The notes under the pieces were generated by a model, which did not search any database, was not told the origin of the DNA, and worked only from the letters and a program-made list of their open reading frames with translations. Below are positions 51,208 to 61,083 of a stretch of 64,000 nt of DNA, in pieces. This stretch comes from an uncultured Pelagibacteraceae bacterium (GTDB lineage Bacteria > Pseudomonadota > Alphaproteobacteria > Pelagibacterales > Pelagibacteraceae). The first letter of the stretch is position 1, and every line of letters begins with the position of its first letter. The position numbers were made by a program, and so were the translations under genes. The stretch covers positions 147,220 through 211,219 of the forward strand of contig CACFMO010000001.1 of the NCBI GenBank assembly GCA_902567495.1. The letters run 5' to 3'.

Positions 51208-52599
51208 ATGGCTTTTATTTGCAGGTTTGCACCCTCACCCACAGGACCTTTGCACATTGGTGGTGTTAGAACAGCTTTATTTAATTGGTTATTAGCAAGG
51301 AAAAACAAAGGGAAATTTTATCTTAGAATAGAAGATACAGATAAAGAAAGATCTAAAGATGAGTTTAAAAAACAAATAATTGAATCTTTGTCATGGGTTG
51401 GAATAAAACATGACGATAAAGAATTTGTTCAATCTAAAAATATTAATAAACATAAAGAAATTGCTGAGGAACTCTTAAAAAAAGGTTTTGCCTATAAATG
51501 TTATTGTTCAGAGGAAGAAATTAAAGAACAAAAAGAAAAATGTAAAAAACAAGGTATCCCTTATGTTTACAACAGGAAATGGAGAGACCCTAAAGATCTT
51601 CAAATACCTAAAGATATAAAACCAGTTGTCAGGTTTAAAAGTAAATTTTCAGGAAATACTGTAATAAAAGATTTAGTTCAAGGTGATATTAATATATCAA
51701 ATTCGATTATTGAAGATTTTGTTATATTAAGACAAGACGGATCTCCAACATATCAGTTGTCCGCAACAGTTGATGATCATTTAATGAAAATTTCACATGT
51801 TATTCGAGGTGACGACCATAAAATTAATACATTTAAACAAAAACAAATTTATGAGGCGATGAAATGGGATATTCCTCTATTTGCACACATACCTTTAATA
51901 CATAGTGAAAAAGGATCTAAGCTCTCAAAAAGGGATAAATCCTCAACTATTGATGACTATGTTAAAATTGGAATTTTACCCGATGCACTTAGAAATTACT
52001 TACTACGATTAGGTTGGGCATATAAGGATAAGGAAATCTTTTCTTTAGATGAAAGCATTAAACTTTTTGATTTAAAAGGTGTTGGAAAATCTCCATCAAA
52101 AATTGATATGTCTAGAATACTTTCACTTAATGAACATTATATTAAAAACATAGATGAAAAAATTCTTTTTGATTTTTTGAAGAGTTATGCTCAAAAGTAT
52201 AAAAAAACTATCAATCCATCTAAGGAAGAAGTTATTATTAAGTCTTTAAATTTCCTAAAAAATAAGGCCAAAACCCTTGATGATATTTACCTAAATTCAC
52301 AATACATACTAAGCAAAGAAATAAGTATTTCCCCTGAAGATTTGAAGCTTTTAGATACTAATTCAAAAAAAATTATTGGTGATTTCCTAAATGAATTTAA
52401 AAACATTAACAATCCAAACAAAGAAAGTGTTGAAAAATTAATTAATAGTTTAATAAGTAAATACAAAACTAACTTTAAAGGTGTTGGTCAACCACTAAGG
52501 ATTGCTTTAGTGGGTTCAAGATTTGGCCCTGGTATTTATAATATTGTCCTTTCACTTACAAAAGATGAAGTCGTAAAAAGAATTTCTAAAATTAATTAA
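51208..52599 (+). CDS. gltX: Glutamyl-tRNA synthetase
   Basis: CRFAPSPTGPLHIGGVRTALFNWL; SKLSKRDKSSTI. Confidence 0.94.
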   Translation: MAFICRFAPSPTGPLHIGGVRTALFNWLLARKNKGKFYLRIEDTDKERSKDEFKKQIIESLSWVGIKHDDKEFVQSKNINKHKEIAEELLKKGFAYKCYCSEEEIKEQKEKCKKQGIPYVYNRKWRDPKDLQIPKDIKPVVRFKSKFSGNTVIKDLVQGDINISNSIIEDFVILRQDGSPTYQLSATVDDHLMKISHVIRGDDHKINTFKQKQIYEAMKWDIPLFAHIPLIHSEKGSKLSKRDKSSTIDDYVKIGILPDALRNYLLRLGWAYKDKEIFSLDESIKLFDLKGVGKSPSKIDMSRILSLNEHYIKNIDEKILFDFLKSYAQKYKKTINPSKEEVIIKSLNFLKNKAKTLDDIYLNSQYILSKEISISPEDLKLLDTNSKKIIGDFLNEFKNINNPNKESVEKLINSLISKYKTNFKGVGQPLRIALVGSRFGPGIYNIVLSLTKDEVVKRISKIN

Positions 52600-52650
52600 A
52601 TTCTTTTCATTAATTAAACTTGACGATCTTCCATCTTACCTTTATAAAAA

Positions 52651-52665
52651 GAACAAATCAAGAAC
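52651..52665 (+). promoter_or_regulatory. LexA (SOS) box upstream of umuD
   Basis: GAAC-AAATCAA-GAAC: exact GAACN7GAAC, ending 5 bp before the umuD ATG. Confidence 0.88.
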
Positions 52666-52669
52666 ATTT

Positions 52670-53053
52670 ATGAAGCTTAAATTACCTTTTTATATTCACA
52701 AAGTTGGCGCTGGTTTCCCCTCGCCTGCAACAGATTATATCGAAGATGATGTAGATTTAAACACACATCTAATAAAAAATGCACCAGCAACATTCATAAT
52801 AAGAGTGCAAGGTAAGTCTATGACTAATGTCGGTATCTATGATGGAGATTTATTAATTGTTGATAGAAGCATTAATCCAAAAAATTCGTCAACAGTAATA
52901 GCAAACGTAAATGAAGAGCTAGTGGTAAAAACTTTCATAAAAGGAAAAAATAATAATTACCTGGCTTCAGGTCCTAATAAAATTGAATTAAGTGAAAATC
53001 CTAATGTAATAATTTGGGGAGTAGTTACTTATGTCATCCATAAATTACAATAA
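52670..53053 (+). CDS. umuD: UmuD-like translesion polymerase V accessory protease
   Basis: [44 protein letters not shown]; overlaps umuC. Confidence 0.93.
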   Translation: MKLKLPFYIHKVGAGFPSPATDYIEDDVDLNTHLIKNAPATFIIRVQGKSMTNVGIYDGDLLIVDRSINPKNSSTVIANVNEELVVKTFIKGKNNNYLASGPNKIELSENPNVIIWGVVTYVIHKLQ

Positions 53054-54311
53054 AAAGAAAATTGCCCTTGTAGACTGTAATTCCTTTTACGTCTCTTGCG
53101 AAAGATTATTTAATCCAAAAATACAAAATAAACCTGTTGTAGTTTTATCAAATAATGACGGATGCGTAATTTCGAGGTCTAATGAAGCAAAAGCTTTAGG
53201 GATAAGAATGGGAGAACCATATTTTAAAGTAAAGGAATTAATAAAAAGAAATAATGTTCATATTTTTTCTTCAAATTATGCATTATATGGTGATCTATCA
53301 AGACGAGTGATGAAGGTTTTAAAAACTTTTTCAACTAACGTTGAAATTTATTCTATTGATGAAGCATTTATAGATTTATCTTTTTTAAAAGAAGAAGGTG
53401 TTGAGAATTACGGAAAAGAGATAAGAAAAAAAGTTTTAAAATGGACAGGAATACCAACGAGTGTTGGAATTTCAACAACAAAAACACTTAGCAAAGTAGC
53501 AAATCATATAGCTAAAAAAGAAAGAACTGGTGTTATGTACTTAAACAAAAATATTGATGAAAGATTAAAAAAATTTCCTATTCAAGATGTTTGGGGTGTG
53601 GGCAGACAATTGTCTAAGCTATATATAAAAAATGGTATAGAAAATGCTTATCAATTAAAATCTGTTTCGAATACCTGGGTAAAAAAAAGTACAAATGTTC
53701 TTGGGTCAAGAACAGCAATGGAATTACGAGGTGTAACTTGTATTGGATTAGAACTTCATGAAGAGAAAAGAAAAAATTGTTGTGTATCAAGATCATTTGG
53801 AAAAAGAATAACAGACTTACAAAAACTAGAGGAAGCTGTATCAACTTACTGCTTAAATGCTGCTGAAAAAATAAGAGGTGATGATCAAATATGTAGAGGG
53901 TTAACAGTATTTATTAGGACTAGCCCATTTAATAAAAATAGAAAATATTATTCAAACTCACAAACTATTGAGCTACCAATAGCTACAAACAATAGTATTG
54001 AACTTGTTAAATACGCAAGAAAGATTTTAAAAAGCATGTATAAACCTGGATATCATTATCAAAAAGCTGGGATTATTTTATCAAAACTAAAAGATGCAGA
54101 TAAAAATGAAGTAAATCTGTTAACACCACTTATGGATGATAGATCTAAAACATTAATGAAGGCTATTGATCATACAAATAATAAATATGGTAGACATGCA
54201 ATAACAATAGCTAGTGCAGGAATACACAAAGGATGGAAGATGAGAAGAGAACATTCATCAAAAATAGATACTGTTTCATTTAACTATTTACCTAAAGTAA
54301 GTGCGTCATAA
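53031..54311 (+). CDS. umuC: DNA polymerase V catalytic subunit UmuC
   Basis: [44 protein letters not shown]. Confidence 0.95.
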   Translation: MSSINYNKKKIALVDCNSFYVSCERLFNPKIQNKPVVVLSNNDGCVISRSNEAKALGIRMGEPYFKVKELIKRNNVHIFSSNYALYGDLSRRVMKVLKTFSTNVEIYSIDEAFIDLSFLKEEGVENYGKEIRKKVLKWTGIPTSVGISTTKTLSKVANHIAKKERTGVMYLNKNIDERLKKFPIQDVWGVGRQLSKLYIKNGIENAYQLKSVSNTWVKKSTNVLGSRTAMELRGVTCIGLELHEEKRKNCCVSRSFGKRITDLQKLEEAVSTYCLNAAEKIRGDDQICRGLTVFIRTSPFNKNRKYYSNSQTIELPIATNNSIELVKYARKILKSMYKPGYHYQKAGIILSKLKDADKNEVNLLTPLMDDRSKTLMKAIDHTNNKYGRHAITIASAGIHKGWKMRREHSSKIDTVSFNYLPKVSAS

Positions 54312-54362
54312 ATATAATAAATCTCAGTTGAAAAAAGGGTAAAGAATTGTTTATAAAAACAC

Positions 54363-55283
54363 ATGGATAAAAACATATATGTGATACATGAAAATGATGA
54401 GTGGCTTATTCCATTAAGGGAAAGTTTTAAGAAGATTAAAGCTCCATTTAAGGAGTGGCATATGGATAAAGAAAGCTTTGATTTTAAAAAATCTCCACCT
54501 AATGGAATTTTTTATAACAGAATGAGTGCGAGTGCACATTCGCGTGGTCACAGGTATGCTCCAGAAAATACAAAAGATGTACTTGGTTGGTTAGAAAAAG
54601 ATAAAAAAAGGGTTGTCAATAATTCAAGAGCTTTAGAATTAGAAATAAGTAAACAAAAACAATATGAGGAATTAAAAAAATTTAATATAAATTTTCCAGA
54701 AACTTATTATGCTAGAAACAAAGATGAGATCTTAGAAAAATCAAAAAATTTTAAAAAGGCATTTATTACAAAACACAATAGAGGCGGAAGAGGTCTAGGA
54801 GTAAAATATTTTAAAAATACAGGTGAACTTGAAAAATATATTAATGGAGATTTTGAAGACTCAATTGATGGAATTACTTTGTTACAAGAATATGTGGAGT
54901 CTGATCCAAAAATAATAACAAGAGTGGAGTTTGTAAATGGAAAGTTTTTATATGCTGTACAAGTGGATGCTAGTGATGGTTTTGAACTATGTCCTGCTGA
55001 TGCTTGTAATGTTGAAGAAAAGTTTTGTCCAACAAATCCAGATGGAAATAAATTTATGATAGTAAAAGATTATAAAAATCTAGAACTTAAAAAATACGAA
55101 GATTTACTTAAATCAAATGGTATTGAAATAGCAGGTATTGAATATATTAAAGGTAATGATGGAAAACATTATACTTATGATATCAATACAAACACAAATT
55201 ATAATTCAATTGCAGAGAGAAAAAGTAATTTAAAAGGAATGGATTCTATTGCATCATTTCTTTATAATGAATTAAAAAAATAA
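54363..55283 (+). CDS. RimK-like ATP-grasp protein of unknown substrate
   Basis: KAFITKHNRGGRGLGVKYFKN, TLLQEYVESDPKIITRVEFVNGKFLYAVQVD, YDINTNTNYN: ATP-grasp signatures. Confidence 0.8.
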   Translation: MDKNIYVIHENDEWLIPLRESFKKIKAPFKEWHMDKESFDFKKSPPNGIFYNRMSASAHSRGHRYAPENTKDVLGWLEKDKKRVVNNSRALELEISKQKQYEELKKFNINFPETYYARNKDEILEKSKNFKKAFITKHNRGGRGLGVKYFKNTGELEKYINGDFEDSIDGITLLQEYVESDPKIITRVEFVNGKFLYAVQVDASDGFELCPADACNVEEKFCPTNPDGNKFMIVKDYKNLELKKYEDLLKSNGIEIAGIEYIKGNDGKHYTYDINTNTNYNSIAERKSNLKGMDSIASFLYNELKK

Positions 55284-55346
55284 TTTAAGGGGTGTCTATT
55301 AAGACTGAGATTATACCCTAGAACCTGACCGGTAATTCAGTGAGGA
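55281..55346 (+). ncRNA. TPP (THI-box) riboswitch, compact
   Basis: AAGGGGTGTC-TATTAA-GACTGAGATTATACCCTAGAACCTGACCGGTAATTCAGTGAGGAA: CTGAGA, ACCCT, GAACCTGA and GGTAATTC cores of the TPP aptamer. Confidence 0.93.
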
Positions 55347-55350
55347 ATAA

Positions 55351-56778
55351 ATGGAAAAAACATTTTTTTTACAACAAAGTTCAGCATTATCAATATTAAT
55401 TTTATCAAGTTTCCTGTTTGCATTTATCGGAATTTTTTACTCTCGAAAATATAGGGGATCATCAAACTATTTAACAGCAGGGCGAAAAATTGGAACCTTG
55501 TCTTTAACAACAAGTCTTGTAGCTTCAGCGTTAGGTGCGTGGATTTTATTTGGCCCTGCATCTGCAGCGACTTGGGGAGGTGTAGGAGCTGTAATAGGTT
55601 ATGCATTAGGAACAGCCTTTCCAATGATTGCATTAATTTTTCTAGGAAAAAAAATAAGAAAGGCCTTCCCTAAAGGTATTACTTTTACCCAATATATTTT
55701 TTATAAAATTGGTAAAAAACTATTTAAATTTATAATTCTTTTAAGTATTTTTTATATGTTTATCTTTTTATGTGCTGAGATTACAGCTGTAGCAATATTA
55801 ATAAATTATATTTCTAGTACACCTTTGTGGTTAACAGCATCTTTAGTAATTATATCAACATTAATTTATACTCTATATGGAGGTTTGAGAGCTTCTATTA
55901 TAACAGATAATCTTCAGTTTTTTATTGTAATAGCTTTATTATTTATTTGTTTATTTAATATTTTTAGTTCAGACTTGATAGTTTCAAAAGAATTATCGAG
56001 TAGTTCTTTGAATTTATTAAGAAGTAATTACATCCCAAATTATACATCTGGAATAACTTTTTTTATAGCCGTAGCGGCAACTAATCTTTTCCATCAAGGA
56101 AATTGGCAAAGAGTTTTTGCAGCAAAAAATTATAATGTTTTGAAAAGAAGTCTTAAATTTTCATTTCTGATAATTATACCAACAGTTTTCATTATGGGTA
56201 TAACTGGAATATTTGCGATTTCTCTAGATAATAAAATTAATCCAGACCTTGCTTTTTTTTCTTTATTATTAAAAGAAAACTCAGAAATTATTGCAGTAGC
56301 TGTGATTATTTTGGCAATATCGCTTACAGTAAGTACACTTGATACATTAATAAATGGTATCTCAAGTTTAATAATTGTTGATGGAAAAAAGATAAGTAAA
56401 AATATAAATTCACCAAATTTTATAATAATAATTCTCTCAATTATTGCTCTGTTTGTTGCTTCAAAGGGTTTTAGTATTTTGTATTTATTTTTATTAGCAG
56501 ATCTTTTATGTTGTGCTGCTGTCTTTCCGGTATTTTATGGTTTCTTTAAAAAGAAAATTATTGAATCAAATTTAATATTATCAATTATTATTGGATTAGT
56601 TTTAGGCTTATTATTTTTTCCAAATACTAGTTTTACAAACAGTTTGTTAGTAGGTGGGCTTATGAATAAAGAATTTTTTCCTGCAATAATAAAAAATTAC
56701 TTATTATTTTGGTCTTTCTTAATTGCTACAATAGCTCCTGCAGTTACAGTATTGTTTAAATATAATCCTTCAAAATAG
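55351..56778 (+). CDS. thiV: Sodium:solute symporter family transporter under TPP riboswitch (ThiV-like, putative HMP transporter)
   Basis: SSS family (YLTAGRKIGTLSLTTSLVASALGAWILFGPASAATWGGVGAVIGYALG, NLFHQGNWQRVFAAKN) directly 3' of the THI-box. Confidence 0.85.
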   Translation: MEKTFFLQQSSALSILILSSFLFAFIGIFYSRKYRGSSNYLTAGRKIGTLSLTTSLVASALGAWILFGPASAATWGGVGAVIGYALGTAFPMIALIFLGKKIRKAFPKGITFTQYIFYKIGKKLFKFIILLSIFYMFIFLCAEITAVAILINYISSTPLWLTASLVIISTLIYTLYGGLRASIITDNLQFFIVIALLFICLFNIFSSDLIVSKELSSSSLNLLRSNYIPNYTSGITFFIAVAATNLFHQGNWQRVFAAKNYNVLKRSLKFSFLIIIPTVFIMGITGIFAISLDNKINPDLAFFSLLLKENSEIIAVAVIILAISLTVSTLDTLINGISSLIIVDGKKISKNINSPNFIIIILSIIALFVASKGFSILYLFLLADLLCCAAVFPVFYGFFKKKIIESNLILSIIIGLVLGLLFFPNTSFTNSLLVGGLMNKEFFPAIIKNYLLFWSFLIATIAPAVTVLFKYNPSK

Positions 56779-57883
56779 AAGATGCAATTTCAGATGATTT
56801 GTCTGTTTTAAAATTGCTAATAATGGACTGTGTCTTATTTAATTGATTTTCTAAAGCAGTTTTATCATTCATTAATTTATCAACAGAATTATAAATATCT
56901 TGAGCATTACATTTGGATTGTAATAATTCAGGGATCACTTCTTCTCCTGCTGCAATATTAATAATATTGGCAAATTTTACCTTAACTAGCATTTTGACAA
57001 TAAAAAAATTAATTGCTCCCATCTTATAAATAATAATTGAAGGAATTTTTGAATTACAAATCTCTAAAGAGATTGTCCCTGATTTAGCTACAGCAAATAC
57101 TGATGATTTTAATATATGTGATTTGATCTTTTCGTCAGCTATAGCACCACAGTTTTTTAATCCTTCGTCTAGAAGTTCTTTTTGAAGTAACTGAACGTGT
57201 TCTTGAGTAGAATGAAATACAAAAAAAAGATCCTTATATTTCTTATTCATTTTTTTTACAAATTCAAACAAAATTGGAGTTAAAGTATATAGTTCGGATA
57301 TCCTACTGCCAGGAAATATTGAAAATATCTTTTTATTATCTTTTATAATTTGACTTATATCGACTTTACTTTTTTCTACATCTTCCAATAACGGATGACC
57401 CACAAAAGTTGACTTTATTTGTTCTTTATCAAAATATTTTTTTTCAAATGGAAATAATAATAAAATATGATCAAGAAATATCTTAAGTTGTTTAACCCTA
57501 TGTTCTCTCCATACCCACACTTGCGGTGCAACAAAATGAATTGTTTTTATATTGGGATCTTTTTTTTTAACTTCTTTAGCTACTCGAAGTGTAAAGTCTG
57601 GACTATCAACGGAAAAAAGAATATCTGGCTTAAATTTAAGAATTTCATTAACAGTTTCATTTATTTTTCTCTTAATTTTAAAAAGATTGAGAAAAACTTT
57701 AGTAAATCCTAAATAAGTAATTTCCTTTAAGTCATAAAGTGACTTAATACCAAGGCCTTTCAAATATTCACCGCCAACACTTAAATATTGAATATCTGAT
57801 CTTGTGCTTTGAAATTTAGAAATAACTTTTGAAGCTAACTTATCTCCAGATGGTTCACCAGTTAGAATAAATATTTTTTTCAT
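56756..57883 (-). CDS. lpxB: Lipid-A-disaccharide synthase
   Basis: MKKIFILTGEPSGDKLASKVI, FSVDSPDFTLRVAKEVKK, HFVAPQVWVWREHRV, LPGSR-like IFPGSRISEL; start at 57883 in place of ORF track start 57919. Confidence 0.94.
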   Translation of the reverse strand: MKKIFILTGEPSGDKLASKVISKFQSTRSDIQYLSVGGEYLKGLGIKSLYDLKEITYLGFTKVFLNLFKIKRKINETVNEILKFKPDILFSVDSPDFTLRVAKEVKKKDPNIKTIHFVAPQVWVWREHRVKQLKIFLDHILLLFPFEKKYFDKEQIKSTFVGHPLLEDVEKSKVDISQIIKDNKKIFSIFPGSRISELYTLTPILFEFVKKMNKKYKDLFFVFHSTQEHVQLLQKELLDEGLKNCGAIADEKIKSHILKSSVFAVAKSGTISLEICNSKIPSIIIYKMGAINFFIVKMLVKVKFANIINIAAGEEVIPELLQSKCNAQDIYNSVDKLMNDKTALENQLNKTQSIISNFKTDKSSEIASSILKDYI

Positions 57884-58452
57884 CCCCAAATTTTGTTTAA
57901 CACTTCTTCTCTTTGACATCCTTTTTTGTACATCAGATACCTTATAAAATTCTTTTCATAATAATCCTGATGGTATGTCTCTGCCATATAAAATTCCTTG
58001 AAATTTTTAATGTAAGTAACTACTTTTTTATTAAACCTATTTTCAATGTTTTTAATTGAGATCTCTATAATTTTCTTTTGATCATTATTTTCATAAAAAA
58101 CTACTGACTTATAACTTTCACCTTTATCACAAAATTGACCGTTAGCATCAAATGGATCAATATTAATCCAAAAAACTTCTAAAAGTTTTTCAAAGTTCGT
58201 AATAGTTGAATCGTATGTAATCTCTAACGTTTCATAGTGACCAGTGTTATTCTTAACAACATCTTTGTATTTAGGATTTTTTACATGTCCACCAGAGTAT
58301 CCTGAGATAGTTTTGATAACTCCTTTAACTTTATCAAAGGATTCTTCCATACACCAAAAACACCCCCCGGCAAAATAAACCTTTTTAATATTTGAAGCAT
58401 ATAAATTTGTTGAAAAAATTATGAAGAATAACGTTAAGAATATTTTTTTCAT
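57880..58452 (-). CDS. msrA: Peptide-methionine (S)-S-oxide reductase with signal peptide
   Basis: VYFAGGCFWCMEESFDKVKGV, TGHYETLEITYD, ETYHQDYYEKN. Confidence 0.95.
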   Translation of the reverse strand: MKKIFLTLFFIIFSTNLYASNIKKVYFAGGCFWCMEESFDKVKGVIKTISGYSGGHVKNPKYKDVVKNNTGHYETLEITYDSTITNFEKLLEVFWINIDPFDANGQFCDKGESYKSVVFYENNDQKKIIEISIKNIENRFNKKVVTYIKNFKEFYMAETYHQDYYEKNFIRYLMYKKGCQREEVLNKIWG

Positions 58453-59510
58453 TTATACATTCTCCATAGCTCTCCGTTATCTGACAACATATATAGTTCG
58501 CCAGTTTCCTTCTGTATCTTGATATCTCTAATTCTTCCAATATTTCCTTGAAAAATTATTTGTTCACTTATGAATTTATTATCTTTGAATTGTATTTTTC
58601 TTAATGACTGATCTTTGAGCGAAGTAATTAAAGCATCTCCATTCCATTCTTTAAATTCATCTCCTTTATATATGGTCATCGCACTAACAGCTATTGAAGG
58701 GACCCAGTATTTAATAGCTTTAGTAAAACCTGGTTTCCATTTTGGTCCAATTTTTGTACCTGAATAGTTTGTTCCGCCCCAACCTAGTATTTTCCAACCA
58801 TAATTTTCTCCTTGATTAGTTGTACCAAACCAATCTCCGCCTTTTGCTCCATGATTTGTCATATAAATTTTATTGTCAAAAGGAGATAGTGCCATACCTT
58901 GAGGATTTCTTACTCCAATTTGATAAATTTCGGGTAACCAGTTTTCTTTACCTTTAAACTTAGGATTGTCTTTGGGTATAGATCCATCTAAATTGATTCT
59001 TATAATACTTCCAGGATGTTTTGAGGCATCTTGTGCGATCATACCTTTGCCCCTTTCACCAGCAGAAATATATAAATGATTGTTCTTTTTAACTATTCTT
59101 GAACCAAAATGATACCCAGAGTCTATAGGAGGATCAGCTCTGAAAATATTTTTAAATTGAATATTGTTCATATCAAATTTGCCTTTTGCGACAGAAGTAC
59201 TTGTTTTCCAACCATCTCTTTTTTCAGAATATGATAAATATACATTTTTATCATCGTAGAGCACATCAAGTAGACCTCCTTGACCATCCTCAAGAACAGA
59301 TAAATTATGTTTAATTTCAGAAATGGTTTTATTTTTAAGGTCTAAATGAAATAATTTTCCTTTTTTTTCCGTAAAAAGAAGACTGTTTTGATTTATGAAA
59401 GATAGACTCCAAGGTTTATTCATGCCCTCGACAATCTTTTCTAATTTAACTTCAGATCCAAATAAGTTTGAAATACTTATAAAATATATTATTAAGATTA
59501 TTTTTTTCAT
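58449..59510 (-). CDS. PQQ-dependent aldose/sorbosone dehydrogenase-like secreted protein
   Basis: KIVEGMNKPWSLSFINQNSLLFTEKKGKL, GSRIVKKNNHLYISAGERG, GVRNPQGMALSPFDNKIYMTNHGAKGGDW. Confidence 0.82.
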   Translation of the reverse strand: MKKIILIIYFISISNLFGSEVKLEKIVEGMNKPWSLSFINQNSLLFTEKKGKLFHLDLKNKTISEIKHNLSVLEDGQGGLLDVLYDDKNVYLSYSEKRDGWKTSTSVAKGKFDMNNIQFKNIFRADPPIDSGYHFGSRIVKKNNHLYISAGERGKGMIAQDASKHPGSIIRINLDGSIPKDNPKFKGKENWLPEIYQIGVRNPQGMALSPFDNKIYMTNHGAKGGDWFGTTNQGENYGWKILGWGGTNYSGTKIGPKWKPGFTKAIKYWVPSIAVSAMTIYKGDEFKEWNGDALITSLKDQSLRKIQFKDNKFISEQIIFQGNIGRIRDIKIQKETGELYMLSDNGELWRMYK

Positions 59511-60301
59511 TTTGCTATAAGAAACATTTTGTTTTTATTTGCAAAATTAATACATTTCTTTTTCTCAAGTAAAATATTACTTTTGCTTTTAAGAACAATT
59601 CCTTTTAAACCAGCAGATTTACATTGAATAAATGTTTTGTATCCAACGGTTGGCAAATCTATTCTTAGATCTTGTTTCTTTTTAGGAAACTTAACAAGAA
59701 CTCCTTTATTTTTAATCTTAAATTTTTTACATTTTCTTAACATCGCTTTTGTGCCACCTCTTCCTTCAATTGCCATAACTTTATTGTCTTTAATCACTGT
59801 CCCCTGACTGTAGTTGTACTGACCTAGTCTATTTAAAGTTCTTATAGCTTTGTTAATGTCTCTATTGTTTTCTTTACTTGGTTTCGTAATTGTGAAAATA
59901 CCTTTTTTTAATGAAAGTTCTGGATTAAAAGAAAGCGAACTTATTGTTTTAATTTTTTCCTTAGAGAGTATTTTGATTATTTCTTTTAATATTGCTGCAT
60001 CTCCAAGTTTAGAGCTTTTAATTATTCTAGGCATATAATAAATACCTTTTAAATCTAATCTAAGCTTTGAAAAATTTGGTTTTTTGACGCTCCCGGCAAA
60101 AATAACTTTTTTACAGTCATTTTCTTTCAGAATATTGATTATTTTTCCAAATTGACCAATAGATGCTGTAAAACAATTTTTCTCTCTTTTAAAAATTCTA
60201 TTTTTAGTAAGATCAATAATTAAATATTTTTTTTTCTTTTTTTTAATTTTCTTTAAAATTTCTTTGGGAAAAGATGTTTCACCAAATATTAATCCAATCA
60301 T
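59507..60301 (-). CDS. lpxI: UDP-2,3-diacylglucosamine pyrophosphatase LpxI
   Basis: FTASIGQFGKIINILKENDCKKVIFAGSVKKPNFSKLRLDLKG, GDAAILKEI, KFPKKKQDLRIDLPTVGYKTF. Confidence 0.88.
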   Translation of the reverse strand: MIGLIFGETSFPKEILKKIKKKKKKYLIIDLTKNRIFKREKNCFTASIGQFGKIINILKENDCKKVIFAGSVKKPNFSKLRLDLKGIYYMPRIIKSSKLGDAAILKEIIKILSKEKIKTISSLSFNPELSLKKGIFTITKPSKENNRDINKAIRTLNRLGQYNYSQGTVIKDNKVMAIEGRGGTKAMLRKCKKFKIKNKGVLVKFPKKKQDLRIDLPTVGYKTFIQCKSAGLKGIVLKSKSNILLEKKKCINFANKNKMFLIAK

Positions 60302-61083
60302 TATTCAGATAAAGGTGTACAAATAGGTCTTTTTTTATCTTTTTCTATAAATTTAGTTACCTCTTGTACTAATTCATTAGCTTTAAACTCACCATTAATT
60401 TTACTCAGGTTCTCCTGTAAATTGTTTGTTAAAAATATTTTTTTATAAGCTTGATCTAATTCTAGAATTTTTTTGTTATCATATTTCTTTCTTCTAAGAC
60501 CTATTAAATTAATACCTTTCAGGTAATTTCTGTTTCCAAACGATAGACCAAATGGAATTACATCTTTTAAGACGCCTGTCATTCCTCCTATCATTGCTAA
60601 TCTTCCAATTCTTGTAAATTGTTGAACAGCAGAATTTCCTCCTATTACAACAGAATCTTCTATAGTTACATGTCCTCCTAAAGGGACATTGTTTGCAATT
60701 ACTACGTTATTACCAATCACACAGTCGTGAGCTACATGTGAGGAAATCATAAATAAACAATTATTACCTATTATTGTTTTACTACCACCACCAGAAGTAC
60801 CAGGATTAATGGTTACATACTCCCTTATCACGTTGTATTCACCTATTTCTAAACTGTTATTTTCACCCTTATACTTTAAATCTTGGGGTTGAGTTCCAAT
60901 ACTCGCAAATGGAAATATTTTTGTATTCTTTCCAATTTTAGTATTTCCTTCTATGTGAACATTTGAAACAAGCTCGACTCCATCTTTTAATTCAACATTG
61001 GGACCAACAAATGAAAAAGGCCCAATTTTTACGTCTTTACCTATTTTAGCTTTGGTATCTATTACGCTTGACTTGTGTATCAT
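60301..61083 (-). CDS. lpxA: UDP-N-acetylglucosamine acyltransferase
   Basis: Left-handed beta-helix hexapeptides; IHKSSVIDTKAKIGKDVKIGPFSFVGPNV, SSHVAHDCVIGNNVVIANNVPLGGHV. Confidence 0.95.
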   Translation of the reverse strand: MIHKSSVIDTKAKIGKDVKIGPFSFVGPNVELKDGVELVSNVHIEGNTKIGKNTKIFPFASIGTQPQDLKYKGENNSLEIGEYNVIREYVTINPGTSGGGSKTIIGNNCLFMISSHVAHDCVIGNNVVIANNVPLGGHVTIEDSVVIGGNSAVQQFTRIGRLAMIGGMTGVLKDVIPFGLSFGNRNYLKGINLIGLRRKKYDNKKILELDQAYKKIFLTNNLQENLSKINGEFKANELVQEVTKFIEKDKKRPICTPLSE

